This document shows, piece after piece, positions 49,554-59,199 of a stretch of DNA of 64,000 nt. The translations under genes were made by a program, and so were the position numbers. The stretch covers positions 6,953 through 70,952 of the forward strand of contig JAAZCZ010000061.1 in assembly GCA_012513005.1 (NCBI GenBank), read 5' to 3'. The notes beneath the pieces were generated by a model, which worked only from the letters and a program-made list of their open reading frames with translations, was not told where the DNA came from and ran no database searches. Numbering within the stretch: position 1 is the first letter of the stretch; each line of letters opens with the position of its first letter. The stretch comes from Oscillospiraceae bacterium (GTDB lineage: Bacteria; Bacillota; Clostridia; Oscillospirales; Oscillospiraceae).

Positions 49554-50600
49554 CTAAAGCTCCCTACCCTCAGCAGCCTTCTTCCTGAGCTGACCGCATG
49601 AAGCATCAATATCAGAGCCTAATCTGCGCCTTATTGTTACATTTGCTTTATTCTCTTCTAGGATAGAATAAAATCGTTTAATTCTTGCACTGCTGCTGGG
49701 TTTTAAATCCCGCTCTTTAACATAATTGAGCGGAATAAGATTAATATGTGCGCCAATCTTGCTTGCATGCTTAGCCAAAAGCTTTGCCTGCTCATCTGAA
49801 TCATTAATCTTGTCTATCATAGCATATTCAAATGAAATTCTTCGCCCCGTTTTTTTATAGTAGTCTTCACATGAGCAAAGAAGGCTGTCTATGTCGCAGA
49901 CTCTATTGACGGGCATTAACTTAGTTCTAGTTTCATTATCAGGCGCATGCAACGAAACAGACAATGTTAATTGTAAATTACTTTCGGCAAGTTTGTCAAC
50001 ATTTTCTGCTAAACCGCAGGTAGATAAAGAAATATGCCGCATTCCGATGTTCATTCCGTCACTGTCGTTTACCAAAGATAAAAACTTAATCACATTATCA
50101 AAATTATCTAAAGGCTCTCCTATTCCCATAAGAACAATATTAGATATTTTATATCCCGAGTCAAGCTCCGTATATAATACTTCGTTTAGCATTTCTGCAG
50201 GGCTTAGGTTTCTTATTAGTCCGCCTATAGTAGATGCGCAAAAAACACATCCCTGTCTGCAACCCACCTGCGAAGAAATACAAACTGTGTTTCCGTATTT
50301 ATACCGCATGAGAACTGTCTCAACAGCATTGCCGTCTTTTAATTTCCAAAGGTATTTTATTGTACCGTCAGTTTTTGAAACCTGTTTTTTGTCAAGAGTT
50401 AAACTGTCGATAAAAAATTTTTCACTAAGCTGCTGTATTAGTCTCTTTGGCAAATTTGTCATTTGCTCGAAGCTTCTTATTCCCTGTGATAGCCACTTGA
50501 ATAATTGCGTTCCTCTGAACCGAGGCTCTCCCATTAAAAGAAGCTCCTCTTCTATTTCCTCTTTACTAAGAGATTTTATATCGATTTTTTCATTATACAT
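49554..50600 (-). CDS. rlmN: 23S rRNA (adenine-2503-C2)-methyltransferase RlmN
   Basis: This radical SAM enzyme methylates A2503 of 23S rRNA and A37 of some tRNAs. The 348-residue product has the iron-sulfur motif CRQGCVFCAS, LMGIGEPLDNFDNV, HISLSTCG, LSVSLHAP, RISFEYAMI and the C-terminal catalytic cysteine in DIDASCGQLR. The start overlaps the end of rsmB by 25 bases, so coupling is likely. The ribosome site is weak. Confidence 0.96.
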   Translation of the reverse strand: MYNEKIDIKSLSKEEIEEELLLMGEPRFRGTQLFKWLSQGIRSFEQMTNLPKRLIQQLSEKFFIDSLTLDKKQVSKTDGTIKYLWKLKDGNAVETVLMRYKYGNTVCISSQVGCRQGCVFCASTIGGLIRNLSPAEMLNEVLYTELDSGYKISNIVLMGIGEPLDNFDNVIKFLSLVNDSDGMNIGMRHISLSTCGLAENVDKLAESNLQLTLSVSLHAPDNETRTKLMPVNRVCDIDSLLCSCEDYYKKTGRRISFEYAMIDKINDSDEQAKLLAKHASKIGAHINLIPLNYVKERDLKPSSSARIKRFYSILEENKANVTIRRRLGSDIDASCGQLRKKAAEGREL

Positions 50601-51859
50601 ATATAAAATCCATCCGTGTTATCTATATGTGGCCAAAAACTTCTTGTTTCTAAAACATTGAAGTTATTATTAGAAGACAAAAATTTATTTACTACATCGT
50701 TATTTTCTTCTTTTATTAAAGTGCAGGTAGAATATAGCAAGGTGCCACCCGGCGCAACATAAGAAGACGCGTTATTTAGAATTTCAAGCTGCAAAGCCGG
50801 TAGCTCTGCAATGCTTTCCCTGCTCTTATATCGGATTTCAGGCTTTTTTCGAATAACCCCTAAGCCTGAGCAAGGAACATCTGCTATAACCAAGTCAAAA
50901 GCATTAATATAGTTCTTATTAATAACTCTTGCATCCTCTAGTTTAGTCTTAATACAAGATAGCCCCAACCTTGTAGCACCCTCAGCAACTAAGGAAAGTC
51001 TCTTTTCACTTACATCGCAGGATAGTACTTCGCTATTATTTCCGCTAAGTATCGCGGCAGCAAAGCTCTTACCTCCCGGCGCAGCGCAAAGATCTAATAT
51101 TTTCATTTTTTCTTTTGGTGCTGCTTGAGCTACCGACAGAAAGGCTGCATCATCCTGTACATAAAACATTCCGTCACAATATTCCTGAACAGAATTAATA
51201 TTCGGCATCTTATCAATAATTAACGAGCTGTCAGTACCTGCTTTTTTCACATCATAGCCCTTAGATGTCAAATCATAAAGCAGGCTATCTACACTGCATT
51301 TTAGTGTATTTGTTTGCAGAGTAATACCCGGCTCTGTATTATTTGCCAAAAGAAATTTTTCTGTAAAATCATATCCGCAAATTTTAATAAAATACTCGCA
51401 AAGCCAAAGAGGGTGGCTGTATTTAACAGACAAGAATTCAGACTTTGTGTCAGCTGATATCGGGGGCAGTTTGTCTTTAGCATCAGATAATTTTCTTAAT
51501 ACTGCATTTACAAGTGAAGCTGCGTGTCTTCTTTGCTTTTTGCAAATACTAACTGCCTCGTTAACTACCGCTGACGGAGGAATTCTATCTAAAAATAGTA
51601 GCTGATAAGCAGATATTCTAAGTATATCCAGCACAGTCGGCTCAATTCTATTAATGCTTCGGCTTAAATATAAGGACAAATAATAGTCTAAGAAAAATGT
51701 ATTCTGCACTGTTCCTCTGACTATTTTATTGCAAAGCGCCTTGTCTGCTGCATTTAAGCCTTCCGAGACTAAGCTTATAGCTTCGTCTAAAAAAATGCCT
51801 TGTCTTCTTATCTGCTCCAAAGCTACTAGGGCTTTTCGCCTGGCGTCCGGTTTTTTCAT
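50576..51859 (-). CDS. rsmB: 16S rRNA (cytosine-967-C5)-methyltransferase RsmB
   Basis: The 427-residue product has an N-terminal NusB-like helical domain (VRGTVQNTFFLDYYL) and a C-terminal SAM methyltransferase domain. The latter has DLCAAPGGKSFAAA, DVPCSGLGVIRKKPEIR (first Cys) and LLYSTCTLIKEENNDVV (second Cys, the nucleophile). The start overlaps the fmt end by four bases, and it is followed by rlmN, so two rRNA modification genes are coupled. Confidence 0.95.
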   Translation of the reverse strand: MKKPDARRKALVALEQIRRQGIFLDEAISLVSEGLNAADKALCNKIVRGTVQNTFFLDYYLSLYLSRSINRIEPTVLDILRISAYQLLFLDRIPPSAVVNEAVSICKKQRRHAASLVNAVLRKLSDAKDKLPPISADTKSEFLSVKYSHPLWLCEYFIKICGYDFTEKFLLANNTEPGITLQTNTLKCSVDSLLYDLTSKGYDVKKAGTDSSLIIDKMPNINSVQEYCDGMFYVQDDAAFLSVAQAAPKEKMKILDLCAAPGGKSFAAAILSGNNSEVLSCDVSEKRLSLVAEGATRLGLSCIKTKLEDARVINKNYINAFDLVIADVPCSGLGVIRKKPEIRYKSRESIAELPALQLEILNNASSYVAPGGTLLYSTCTLIKEENNDVVNKFLSSNNNFNVLETRSFWPHIDNTDGFYICIMKKSI

Positions 51860-52782
51860 AATGCATCCACTTCAATCGGATGCCCCAGAAGCCAGTCGGA
51901 AGCTGCCATGCGCCTTTTCCCTGCAGCCTGTACCTCTGTAATAAGCACCGTTTCGCCTCCGCCACAGGCAATTTCAATTCCGTTTTTGTCTGCTTTTACA
52001 ACAGTACCCGGTGCTTTATTTGTTTTTGTATCAGTGTATCTGGGTGAAAATATTTTTAGTTCAGAACTATCTATGCATGCAGAAGCGCAGGGCCAAGGTT
52101 CAAGCCCGCAAATCAAATTTACTATTTCTTTGCTGCTTTTGCTCCAGTCTACTTTTGAATCATTTTTGCTAAGCTGCTTTGTGTATGTGGCTTTGCTGCT
52201 GTCTTGCGGCGTTCTCGGGGCAAGATTAGACCCAATGTCTTCTACGGTTTTTGAAAGAAGCTTAGCCCCAATATCAGCTAACCTTTCAAACAGCTTATCT
52301 GATGTTTCGTACTCATCTATTTTGGTTTCTTGGCAGTAAATAATGTCACCGGCATCCATTTCAGATGTAAGGTGAATAGTGCAAACACCTGTAACTTTAT
52401 CTCCGCTTATTATTGCTTGCTGTATCGGAGATGCTCCCCTGTGTTTCGGCAATAATGAGCCGTGCAGGTTTATAGCTCCGTATTTAGGAATATTCAAAAG
52501 TTTTTGAGGAAGTATTCTCCCATAAGCTACAACCACAATAATATCAGGCGATAGATCACTTACTTGTTTAATAACTTCGTCTGATTTTAGGCTTACCGGC
52601 TGAAAAACGGGTGTGTTTTTTAAAAGAGCCAGCTCCTTAACCGGAGGCATAACAACTTTATGTCCTCTTCCCTTTGGTTTATCAGGCTGAGTAAAAACAG
52701 CTACAATCTCATGCCCGTCTTCATAGAGCCTTTTCAGCGAGCTTGCTGCAAACTGCGGAGTTCCCATAAAAATAATTCGCAA
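51856..52782 (-). CDS. fmt: Methionyl-tRNA formyltransferase
   Basis: This enzyme formylates initiator Met-tRNA. The 308-residue product has IIFMGTPQFAASSL at the start, the formyl-tetrahydrofolate site INLHGSLLPKHRGASPIQQAI (Asn, His) and MDAGDIIY (Asp). I start at TTG 52782, which lies one base after the def stop, eight bases from GAGGA, and gives the standard MRIIFMGTP. An ATG at 52797 would add five residues. It is the partner of deformylase, encoded just upstream. Confidence 0.95.
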   Translation of the reverse strand: MRIIFMGTPQFAASSLKRLYEDGHEIVAVFTQPDKPKGRGHKVVMPPVKELALLKNTPVFQPVSLKSDEVIKQVSDLSPDIIVVVAYGRILPQKLLNIPKYGAINLHGSLLPKHRGASPIQQAIISGDKVTGVCTIHLTSEMDAGDIIYCQETKIDEYETSDKLFERLADIGAKLLSKTVEDIGSNLAPRTPQDSSKATYTKQLSKNDSKVDWSKSSKEIVNLICGLEPWPCASACIDSSELKIFSPRYTDTKTNKAPGTVVKADKNGIEIACGGGETVLITEVQAAGKRRMAASDWLLGHPIEVDAL

Positions 52783-52783
52783 C

Positions 52784-53293
52784 TTATTCTTCCTCATCAT
52801 TTCGGCTTTGCATTTCCGCTATCTCTTCATCTGTGAGCATTTTATCCGCCAGCTCAGTAAATACTATCCCGTTTAAGTGGTCAATCTCATGACAGTATGC
52901 CCTGGCAGTGAGTCCCTGCCCTTCAGTAATAAACTCATTACCAAATCTGTCCCTAGCCCGCACCTTTACTTTATCGGGTCGTCTGACAACTCCAAACTCG
53001 GAAGGAAAAGAAAGGCAACCTTCAGGACCAATTTGCTCACCTTCACACTCTATTATCTCGGGATTGAGAAGCTCAACAATTTTTTCGTTCTCAGGATCAG
53101 AAACATCCAAAACCAATGCAGCACGCCTTAGCACACCGACCTGCGGCGCTGCCAAGCCAAGTCCTCCGGAGTCTAAGAGTGTCTCTCTCATATCGTCTAA
53201 AAGCAAATGAATTCTGTCGTTAAAATCAGTAATCTCACGGCTTTTCTTTAATAAAGTCGGATCCTGACTATTTAAAATATTTCTTAGTGCCAT
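52784..53293 (-). CDS. def: Peptide deformylase
   Basis: This metalloenzyme removes the formyl group from nascent proteins. The 169-residue product has all three family motifs: GLGLAAPQVG, EGCLSFP (Cys ligand) and HEIDHLNG (two His ligands and the catalytic Glu). It is followed by fmt, which makes the formyl mark, one base downstream. It is 10 bases after priA. Confidence 0.97.
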   Translation of the reverse strand: MALRNILNSQDPTLLKKSREITDFNDRIHLLLDDMRETLLDSGGLGLAAPQVGVLRRAALVLDVSDPENEKIVELLNPEIIECEGEQIGPEGCLSFPSEFGVVRRPDKVKVRARDRFGNEFITEGQGLTARAYCHEIDHLNGIVFTELADKMLTDEEIAEMQSRNDEEE

Positions 53294-53303
53294 ACTATCA
53301 CTC

Positions 53304-55562
53304 CTAATCTAATGGATTAATATCCCCAAAAATCTGAATACCTTTAAAGTCCTTATCATTTGAAAGCTCAGTAATAATACCTGAGACTAAATTTTTAATA
53401 TTACTTTTACCGCCTTGGCAAATTGTAATTCTATATCTAAAGCGGTTGCTAACCTTGAAAATCGGCAACGGTGCCGGGCCCAAAATTCTGCATGTTTTAT
53501 CTTCCTGTGCTATATTTGCGTTTAGCGCATCTCTTATTGTACAAGCAGATTTATAAACATGCTCCTCATTTACACCTGTGCATGTAATTGTAATCAGTTC
53601 TTTATATGGCGGCAAGTCCAGAAGCCTTCTAAGCTCAATTTCGCTGCTATAAAAAGCTTCATAATCCTGCCCAGCTGCCTGATTAATTGTTTCATTCTCG
53701 GGTGAAAAAGTCTGAATAATTGCTCTTCCGACTTTTTCAAATCTGCCGGACCTGCCAACTACCTGAGTTATTAGAGAAAATGTTTTCTCTGAGGCTCTGT
53801 AATTCCCGCTGTAAAGTCCCTGATCTGCATCTATAACACCGACAAGCGTAACATTTTCAAAATTTAGACCCTTTGCAACCATTTGAGTTCCGATTAGTAT
53901 TGGCACTTTATTATCGATAAAATTGCTTATTACCGATTCATGACCGCCCTTATATCCCACTGTGTCGGTATCCATGCGAAGAACTTCAATATCAGGAAAT
54001 AATGATTTCAGTTCCTCTTCAAGCCTCTGTGTTCCTACTCCGATTTGCAAGGTTTCTCCACCGCATTCAGGGCACTTAGAGTTGTGCCTGTGTGAATAGC
54101 CACAGTAGTGGCACATAAGCTTGTTGCCGTAGCTATGGTAGGTTAAGCTCACGCTGCAACTCGGGCAGGACTGCACAAATCCGCATTGCGGACAGACAAC
54201 AGTTTTGCTTGCACCTCTTCTGTTTAAGAAAAGAATTGACTGCTCATTTGCTTTAATATTCTTGCATAGCTCTTCATATAGTTCACGGCTTATCGGGCTT
54301 CCGTTTCCTCGGCGCAGCTCGGACTTCATGTCAACTATTCTGACCTCCGGTAAAGGAGTGCAGTTATATCTTTCCGGTAAGGCAAAATACATGTATCTGC
54401 CGATTTCAGCAAAGTATCTGCTTTCGACAGACGGGGTTGCTGAACCTAAGAGCAAGGCAGCATTTGACTGAGCACATCTGTAGTTTGCCACATCTCTGGC
54501 GTGATATCTTGGAGCATTTTCTGATTTATATGTATCTTCCTGCTCTTCGTCAATAATGATTAGCCCGAGATTTGAAGCTGGTGCAAAAACAGCGCTTCTT
54601 GTCCCTATTACAATACGTGCAAGTCCGCTTCCTATTCTCTTCCACTCATCATAACGCTCCCCGGCACTTAAGCTACTGTGTAAAATAGCAACTATATCTC
54701 CAAAATGGGAGTAAAAAGTCTGTACCATTTGAGGTGTTAAAGAAATTTCCGGTAAAAGTAGTATCGACGACTTGCCGGCTTTAAGCATTTTTTCTATTAA
54801 ATGTAAGTAAACTGCAGTCTTTCCGCTGCCAGTCACGCCAAATAAAAGACCTATTTTGAGTTTTTCATCAGTAATATTATTCCAAATGCTTTCAAAAACC
54901 GAAAGCTGATCAAAGGAAAGCTCAGGTAAAGGAGCATTTTCACTTAGTACATTTATCTGTGGTCGCCTGAAAACTATTTCTTCCGCAATAGAAATATATG
55001 CGCTTCTCTCCAGTGCCTTTATGCCCTGCATTCCGGCTCCTGTAAACTCTTTTAGCTCATTTAATGAGACATATCCGACAGAGCATAACGTGCTTAGCAC
55101 CTTTGCCTGAGACGGTGCAGTTCTTCTTTTTGTGTCTGCAAGCACCATCGCATCCTCTGCCGGAATTATTAGCTCGACCATTTTTATTGTCTTATCTCGG
55201 ATACTCAGCTTGCCGGATTTATACCACAAGCCTGCCGGTATCATTGCCTTAATTGCATCATAAACTGTGCAAAAAAACCTGCTTCTCATCCACAAAGCAA
55301 GTTTTAACTGCTCATTTTGCATAATTGGTTCCGAATCTAAAAACTCAATTATAGATTTTAGCTTTCTCTGCTTGCTAAGCTCAGAAGAAACCGATAGAAT
55401 CAGCCCTTCAGTCCTCCTGTTGCTCCTTGAAAACGGTACAATAACACGAGCCCCGGGAACTGCGAGCTTAGTAAATTCAGCCGGTACAAGATAGTCATAC
55501 GGCTTGTCCAAAGCATACGGTATTCCGGAAACAGCTATCTTTGCAACTAATTCAATAGACAT
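53304..55562 (-). CDS. priA: Primosomal replication-restart helicase PriA
   Basis: PriA reloads the replisome at collapsed forks. The 752-residue product has the N-terminal DNA-binding domain (YDYLVPAEF), Walker A GVTGSGKTAVYLHLIEK, and Walker B IIDEEQEDTYKSEN. DEEQ in place of DEEH is seen in Clostridia. The paired zinc cysteines (CPQCGFVQSCPSC, CHYCG, CPECG) are complete, and the helicase motifs GTQMVAKGLNFENVTLVG and QVVGRSGR follow. It lies between rpoZ and def, a usual Firmicute order. Confidence 0.96.
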   Translation of the reverse strand: MSIELVAKIAVSGIPYALDKPYDYLVPAEFTKLAVPGARVIVPFSRSNRRTEGLILSVSSELSKQRKLKSIIEFLDSEPIMQNEQLKLALWMRSRFFCTVYDAIKAMIPAGLWYKSGKLSIRDKTIKMVELIIPAEDAMVLADTKRRTAPSQAKVLSTLCSVGYVSLNELKEFTGAGMQGIKALERSAYISIAEEIVFRRPQINVLSENAPLPELSFDQLSVFESIWNNITDEKLKIGLLFGVTGSGKTAVYLHLIEKMLKAGKSSILLLPEISLTPQMVQTFYSHFGDIVAILHSSLSAGERYDEWKRIGSGLARIVIGTRSAVFAPASNLGLIIIDEEQEDTYKSENAPRYHARDVANYRCAQSNAALLLGSATPSVESRYFAEIGRYMYFALPERYNCTPLPEVRIVDMKSELRRGNGSPISRELYEELCKNIKANEQSILFLNRRGASKTVVCPQCGFVQSCPSCSVSLTYHSYGNKLMCHYCGYSHRHNSKCPECGGETLQIGVGTQRLEEELKSLFPDIEVLRMDTDTVGYKGGHESVISNFIDNKVPILIGTQMVAKGLNFENVTLVGVIDADQGLYSGNYRASEKTFSLITQVVGRSGRFEKVGRAIIQTFSPENETINQAAGQDYEAFYSSEIELRRLLDLPPYKELITITCTGVNEEHVYKSACTIRDALNANIAQEDKTCRILGPAPLPIFKVSNRFRYRITICQGGKSNIKNLVSGIITELSNDKDFKGIQIFGDINPLD

Positions 55563-55578
55563 ATTACTAAGCCGCGTC

Positions 55579-55770
55579 CTATTTTTTTATAGAGAGTTTA
55601 CCTGTAAAAACTTCTTCAATCGCAGTTGAAACAGGCTTTTTTTCAAGTAACTCTGCCTGATCCTCAGCAGTTTCGGCAATTGTTCTTGCCCTTCTTGCAA
55701 CGAGATTAACCAGCAAATATCTGCTTCCTACTTTTTCTACAAGTTCAACCATTGGGGGATACAACATCAT
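55579..55770 (-). CDS. rpoZ: RNA polymerase omega subunit
   Basis: The 63-residue protein helps assemble RNA polymerase and binds beta-prime. Short as it is, it has the family pattern YLLVNLVARRARTIAE and a conserved C-terminus (KPVSTAIEEVFTGKL). It overlaps the end of gmk by 26 bases and starts at ATG 55770, seven bases after GAGGTG. The gmk-rpoZ-priA order is standard in Firmicutes and supports the call. Confidence 0.9.
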   Translation of the reverse strand: MMLYPPMVELVEKVGSRYLLVNLVARRARTIAETAEDQAELLEKKPVSTAIEEVFTGKLSIKK

Positions 55771-56377
55771 TAAAATACACCTCTGTTAATAATTCATAGT
55801 TTTTTGCTTTGCATTTTTCAGCAGTAATAATAGCATCTATCTTAGAAGCCGCAACACCGGGAGAATCGTTAATTACAACATAATCGTATCGATGTGCTTC
55901 AAGACACTCAACTTTTGCCTGAATAAGTCGCTCAATAATTTTGGTCTCTGAGTCAGTTTTTCGGCATCTGAGCCTTCGTTCCAGCTCAGCAGCATTAGGA
56001 GGCAGTACAAAAATACTAACCGCTTCTTCATAATTGGATTTAATCTGTCTTGACCCTACAACCTCAATGTCTAAGACAACACTAATACCCTCTTTGAGCT
56101 TTTCTTCAACATAAGCTCTCGGTGTTCCGTACATATTGCCGACATAACTAGCATGTTCAAGCAACTCACCGTTATTAACCATATCTTCAAATCTTTCCTT
56201 GCTTATGAAGAAGTAGTCAACACCATGTTCCTCTTTGCTCCTCATTTCTCTGGTAGTCACAGAAACTGAAAAACAAAGGTCATCGCGCAGCTTTAAAAGC
56301 TCGGAAATAACAGTGCTCTTACCGGCCCCGGAAGGACCTGAAATTACAACAAGTATGCCCTTTTCGTCTATAGTCAT
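55745..56377 (-). CDS. gmk: Guanylate kinase
   Basis: The enzyme phosphorylates GMP to GDP, feeding GTP and (p)ppGpp pools. The 210-residue product has the P-loop SGPSGAGKSTV, SVTTREMRSKEEHGVDYFF for GMP binding, and LDIEVVGSRQIK. Length is typical. It lies 23 bases after remA and overlaps rpoZ. Confidence 0.96.
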   Translation of the reverse strand: MTIDEKGILVVISGPSGAGKSTVISELLKLRDDLCFSVSVTTREMRSKEEHGVDYFFISKERFEDMVNNGELLEHASYVGNMYGTPRAYVEEKLKEGISVVLDIEVVGSRQIKSNYEEAVSIFVLPPNAAELERRLRCRKTDSETKIIERLIQAKVECLEAHRYDYVVINDSPGVAASKIDAIITAEKCKAKNYELLTEVYFNDVVSPNG

Positions 56378-56400
56378 TTGTTCTCCTAACAGCTTTATTT

Positions 56401-56640
56401 TCAGGTCTTATCCTCAAGTCGAAGGCTTATCGCCTCCGGAACTAATGAAGAGAGTACAACATGCTCACTGTCCATAAAAATCACAGACTTGGTTTTGCGT
56501 CCAAAGCTCGCATCTATCAGTATTCCCTTTTCCCTGGCATCGGAAATTGTTCTTTTTATTGGGGCAGACTCCGGAGACACAACGGAGACTATCTTTTCCT
56601 CAGCCACATAGCTTCCAAATCCAATATTTATTAGTCTCAT
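56401..56640 (-). CDS. remA: RemA-like regulator (DUF370 family)
   Basis: The 79-residue product matches RemA, a DNA-binding regulator of extracellular-matrix genes in Bacillus. The block INIGFGSYVAEEKIVSVVSP and the Arg in SAPIKRTISDAREKG are typical, then IDASFGRKTKSVIFMDS. In this organism its targets are unknown. It sits between yicC and gmk as in most Firmicutes, and the gap to yicC is only three bases. Confidence 0.93.
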   Translation of the reverse strand: MRLINIGFGSYVAEEKIVSVVSPESAPIKRTISDAREKGILIDASFGRKTKSVIFMDSEHVVLSSLVPEAISLRLEDKT

Positions 56641-56643
56641 GTA

Positions 56644-57522
56644 TTACTCCACATTTTGAACTTGCTCTCGTATTTTTTCTATTTCTGCTTTCAGGTCAAC
56701 GACAGTGTGTGCAATCTCCGAGTTTTGACATTTAGAGCCAATAGTGTTAGCTTCTCTATTTAGTTCCTGAACGAGAAAGTCCATTTTTCTGCCTATAGGC
56801 TCCTCTGATTCTGCCATTGCTCTTAGCTGGCTAAAATGGCTTTTTAACCTGACTGTTTCTTCATCAACAGCAATTCGGTCAGCAAATATAGCCGCTTCTG
56901 TGAGTATTCTGCTCTCATCAATGCCTGATTCTGCAAGCACTTCACGCATTTTGTTCTCTAAGCGAACTCTATATGCAAGCTCTGTTGTAGGTGCTGCTTC
57001 CGAAATCGCACTAAGCAATGACTCCATAGTTTCAATTCGAGATATGATATCGGCAGATAAGGCTGCTCCTTCGGTTTTTCTCATTGAGTCAAAGCCCAAC
57101 AGTGCTTCAACAAGCACCTCGTTTAGCTGCGCAAGCAGTTTATCGTTATCAGTTTCCGCAATGCTGACTGCAATTACTTCAGGCAGCCTGCTGACAGACA
57201 TGACAGAAATATCATTTGGGATTTCAAATTTATCTGAAATAGAACTAAGCTCTGTTATATATTTGGAAACCAAGTCCTCATTAACCGATACTTCTACATC
57301 TTCATTTGCAGAGCTTTCAACTGAAACAAAAACATCTACCTTTCCCCTTGAAACCCTACTTTGAACAAAAGACTTAATCGGTGTTTCAGCGAAAAGCAAT
57401 GCTCTCGGCAGCTTTACGCTCAAATCCAAAAATCTGTTATTCACGCTTCTTATCTGAATAGTAAAGACCTTACCGTTATAATTGCCCCGCGCTTCACCGT
57501 ATCCGGTCATGCTTTTTAGCAT
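56644..57522 (-). CDS. yicC: YicC/YloC-family endoribonuclease
   Basis: The 292-residue product has the YicC start MLKSMTGYGEAR, followed by IQIRSVNNRFLDLSVKLPR. The conserved C-terminal end includes GRKMDFLVQELNREANTIGSKCQ. YicC proteins were reported to cleave RNA. It overlaps the upstream RseC-like gene by seven bases and is followed by remA. Confidence 0.95.
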   Translation of the reverse strand: MLKSMTGYGEARGNYNGKVFTIQIRSVNNRFLDLSVKLPRALLFAETPIKSFVQSRVSRGKVDVFVSVESSANEDVEVSVNEDLVSKYITELSSISDKFEIPNDISVMSVSRLPEVIAVSIAETDNDKLLAQLNEVLVEALLGFDSMRKTEGAALSADIISRIETMESLLSAISEAAPTTELAYRVRLENKMREVLAESGIDESRILTEAAIFADRIAVDEETVRLKSHFSQLRAMAESEEPIGRKMDFLVQELNREANTIGSKCQNSEIAHTVVDLKAEIEKIREQVQNVE

Positions 57523-57941
57523 AATTCGTCACCGCCGGAGATAATGCTGATTATGTTGTATGTAATCGGCTTATTCTTTTTCTGCTTTCCGATAATTACC
57601 ACCACCAAAAAGCCGACAGCCATTGCTGCAAAGCTGGATATTATCTTGTATGTCTCCTCCCAGCCCAAATAGGCGCCTAATAAGTATCCGATAAAAAAGA
57701 AAACAAACGGAAGAGCGTAAACAAGCAGAGCAGTTCCCAGTATTCTGGAAGTTTTAGTTTGGATTTCTACCTTATCTCCTAAAGCAGCTCCGATTTCATT
57801 TATTGCTTCCAGCTTAATGCTTGATGTATATTTACAAACATGACAGCTGCTGCATCCCTCGCCGCATGCCGTGCCACGCATAACCTCTGCCTCTACCAGT
57901 GTCGGGGAAATAATTCTTGTTATAAGTGCAAATTGTGTCAT
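57516..57941 (-). CDS. RseC/SoxR-reducing-family membrane protein
   Basis: The 141-residue protein has a Cys cluster near the start (CGEGCSSCHVCKY) and two membrane segments (about residues 73-95 and 102-120). This is the architecture of RseC, linked to electron transfer to SoxR or regulation of sigma-E in other bacteria. Neither partner is visible. It lies between ybbR/cdaR and yicC, 10 bases after the former, so is cotranscribed with c-di-AMP genes. Confidence 0.85.
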   Translation of the reverse strand: MTQFALITRIISPTLVEAEVMRGTACGEGCSSCHVCKYTSSIKLEAINEIGAALGDKVEIQTKTSRILGTALLVYALPFVFFFIGYLLGAYLGWEETYKIISSFAAMAVGFLVVVIIGKQKKNKPITYNIISIISGGDELC

Positions 57942-57951
57942 TTTTTGTCTC

Positions 57952-59199
57952 CTATTTTCTGATATTTACTATCAGCTTGTACTCACCTACAGCTCCGACA
58001 TCTGCAAAGCCGTCTACATATATCTTTGCCGTAACATAAATCTCACCTGTTGACGTGATATTGTTGAGGTCAGCTACAGCTCTTAGATTGTTAGCAGCTA
58101 TTTTATCCAAAATTTCCTGTTTGCCTCTGATCGTAACATCTAAACTGCGCGACACTATGTTTGCAGAGGAAAAGCTGCCGGGAAGATTAATATACGAAAG
58201 ATTTGAAACAGAAAAGCCTTTTGAGCCGAGCCCGAGAATTTCGATTTCAATTTTGGCATCCTTTTCACCTGAAACGTTCTCAACGCCGTTTGGCAAAATA
58301 ATAGGAAGATTTGCATCATATGTGCTGACAAAACTGGAAAGGTCAATATTGGCAAGCTCAATCTTGTTTATTCCGTCAACAAGCGCCGCATCTCCTGCTA
58401 TTGTAATCTTTTCGGGGAGAATGCTTATCTTGCAGTTATCTCTTAGTGCTCCGCCACCGGGTGTAATAATAAGGTCTAGAGGAACTTCTTTTTTCTTGCT
58501 TATCGGCACAGTTATAGAGACTGTGTCACTGTCAAAAGTAACTTCCCCTACCGGGAGGTCTCTTCCCTCGGAATCACGCAATGTAAAGCTTAAGTCGGCT
58601 CGTTTCTCGCGGCTTAAGTTTTGACCGTCTACTATGACCCATGCATGATCAATAAGTTTAACTTGTTTTTCCGGACCGCTGATATTAATAGTTCCCGGAT
58701 TAAAAGCAAGATTACCGACTATATACCCTTCTTCTGCGTTACCCGTGAAAGCCCCTTTGACTTCAATTGGTTTTTCAAGCAGCTTGTCTACATAAAACTG
58801 AATCGTCCTCGGGTAGCTGCTGATTAAACTAATTTCATCGGGGTTAACTGCTTTTTTATACTTTAATGTAAACGGTACAGTATTGTTTCCGATACTTGTA
58901 AGCTTTGATACATCAATTACCGCTTTAATATCTGAACTGTGCAGAGAACCGACATTGTCCCAATTGCCTGAAAGTTTAACGCTTACAGTTTTTTGGCTAA
59001 TATCGGTTATGACAAAGCTCTTAAGCTCACGGATTGCTTCCCTTCCCTCAAATACAACCTCGACATCAGTAAACTCCCTTGTGACGGTTGTTGTTTGTGT
59101 TCGAGTTATGTATATCCAGCTGAGAAAAGAAACAAGCAGTGAGATAATCAGCCACAGTATTCTGCTGTCAATCAGTTTTTTCTTCTTTTTTTCCGTCAT
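57952..59199 (-). CDS. cdaR: YbbR-repeat protein, CdaR-like regulator of diadenylate cyclase
   Basis: The 415-residue product has one N-terminal membrane helix (about residues 12-30) followed by four YbbR repeats outside the cell, with features such as VSVKLSGNWDNV, IEVKGAFTGNAEEGY and VTIAGDAALVDG. CdaR binds CdaA and tunes c-di-AMP synthesis. It overlaps cdaA by 32 bases. The usual third gene, glmM, does not follow; an RseC-like gene takes that place. Confidence 0.92.
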   Translation of the reverse strand: MTEKKKKKLIDSRILWLIISLLVSFLSWIYITRTQTTTVTREFTDVEVVFEGREAIRELKSFVITDISQKTVSVKLSGNWDNVGSLHSSDIKAVIDVSKLTSIGNNTVPFTLKYKKAVNPDEISLISSYPRTIQFYVDKLLEKPIEVKGAFTGNAEEGYIVGNLAFNPGTINISGPEKQVKLIDHAWVIVDGQNLSREKRADLSFTLRDSEGRDLPVGEVTFDSDTVSITVPISKKKEVPLDLIITPGGGALRDNCKISILPEKITIAGDAALVDGINKIELANIDLSSFVSTYDANLPIILPNGVENVSGEKDAKIEIEILGLGSKGFSVSNLSYINLPGSFSSANIVSRSLDVTIRGKQEILDKIAANNLRAVADLNNITSTGEIYVTAKIYVDGFADVGAVGEYKLIVNIRK

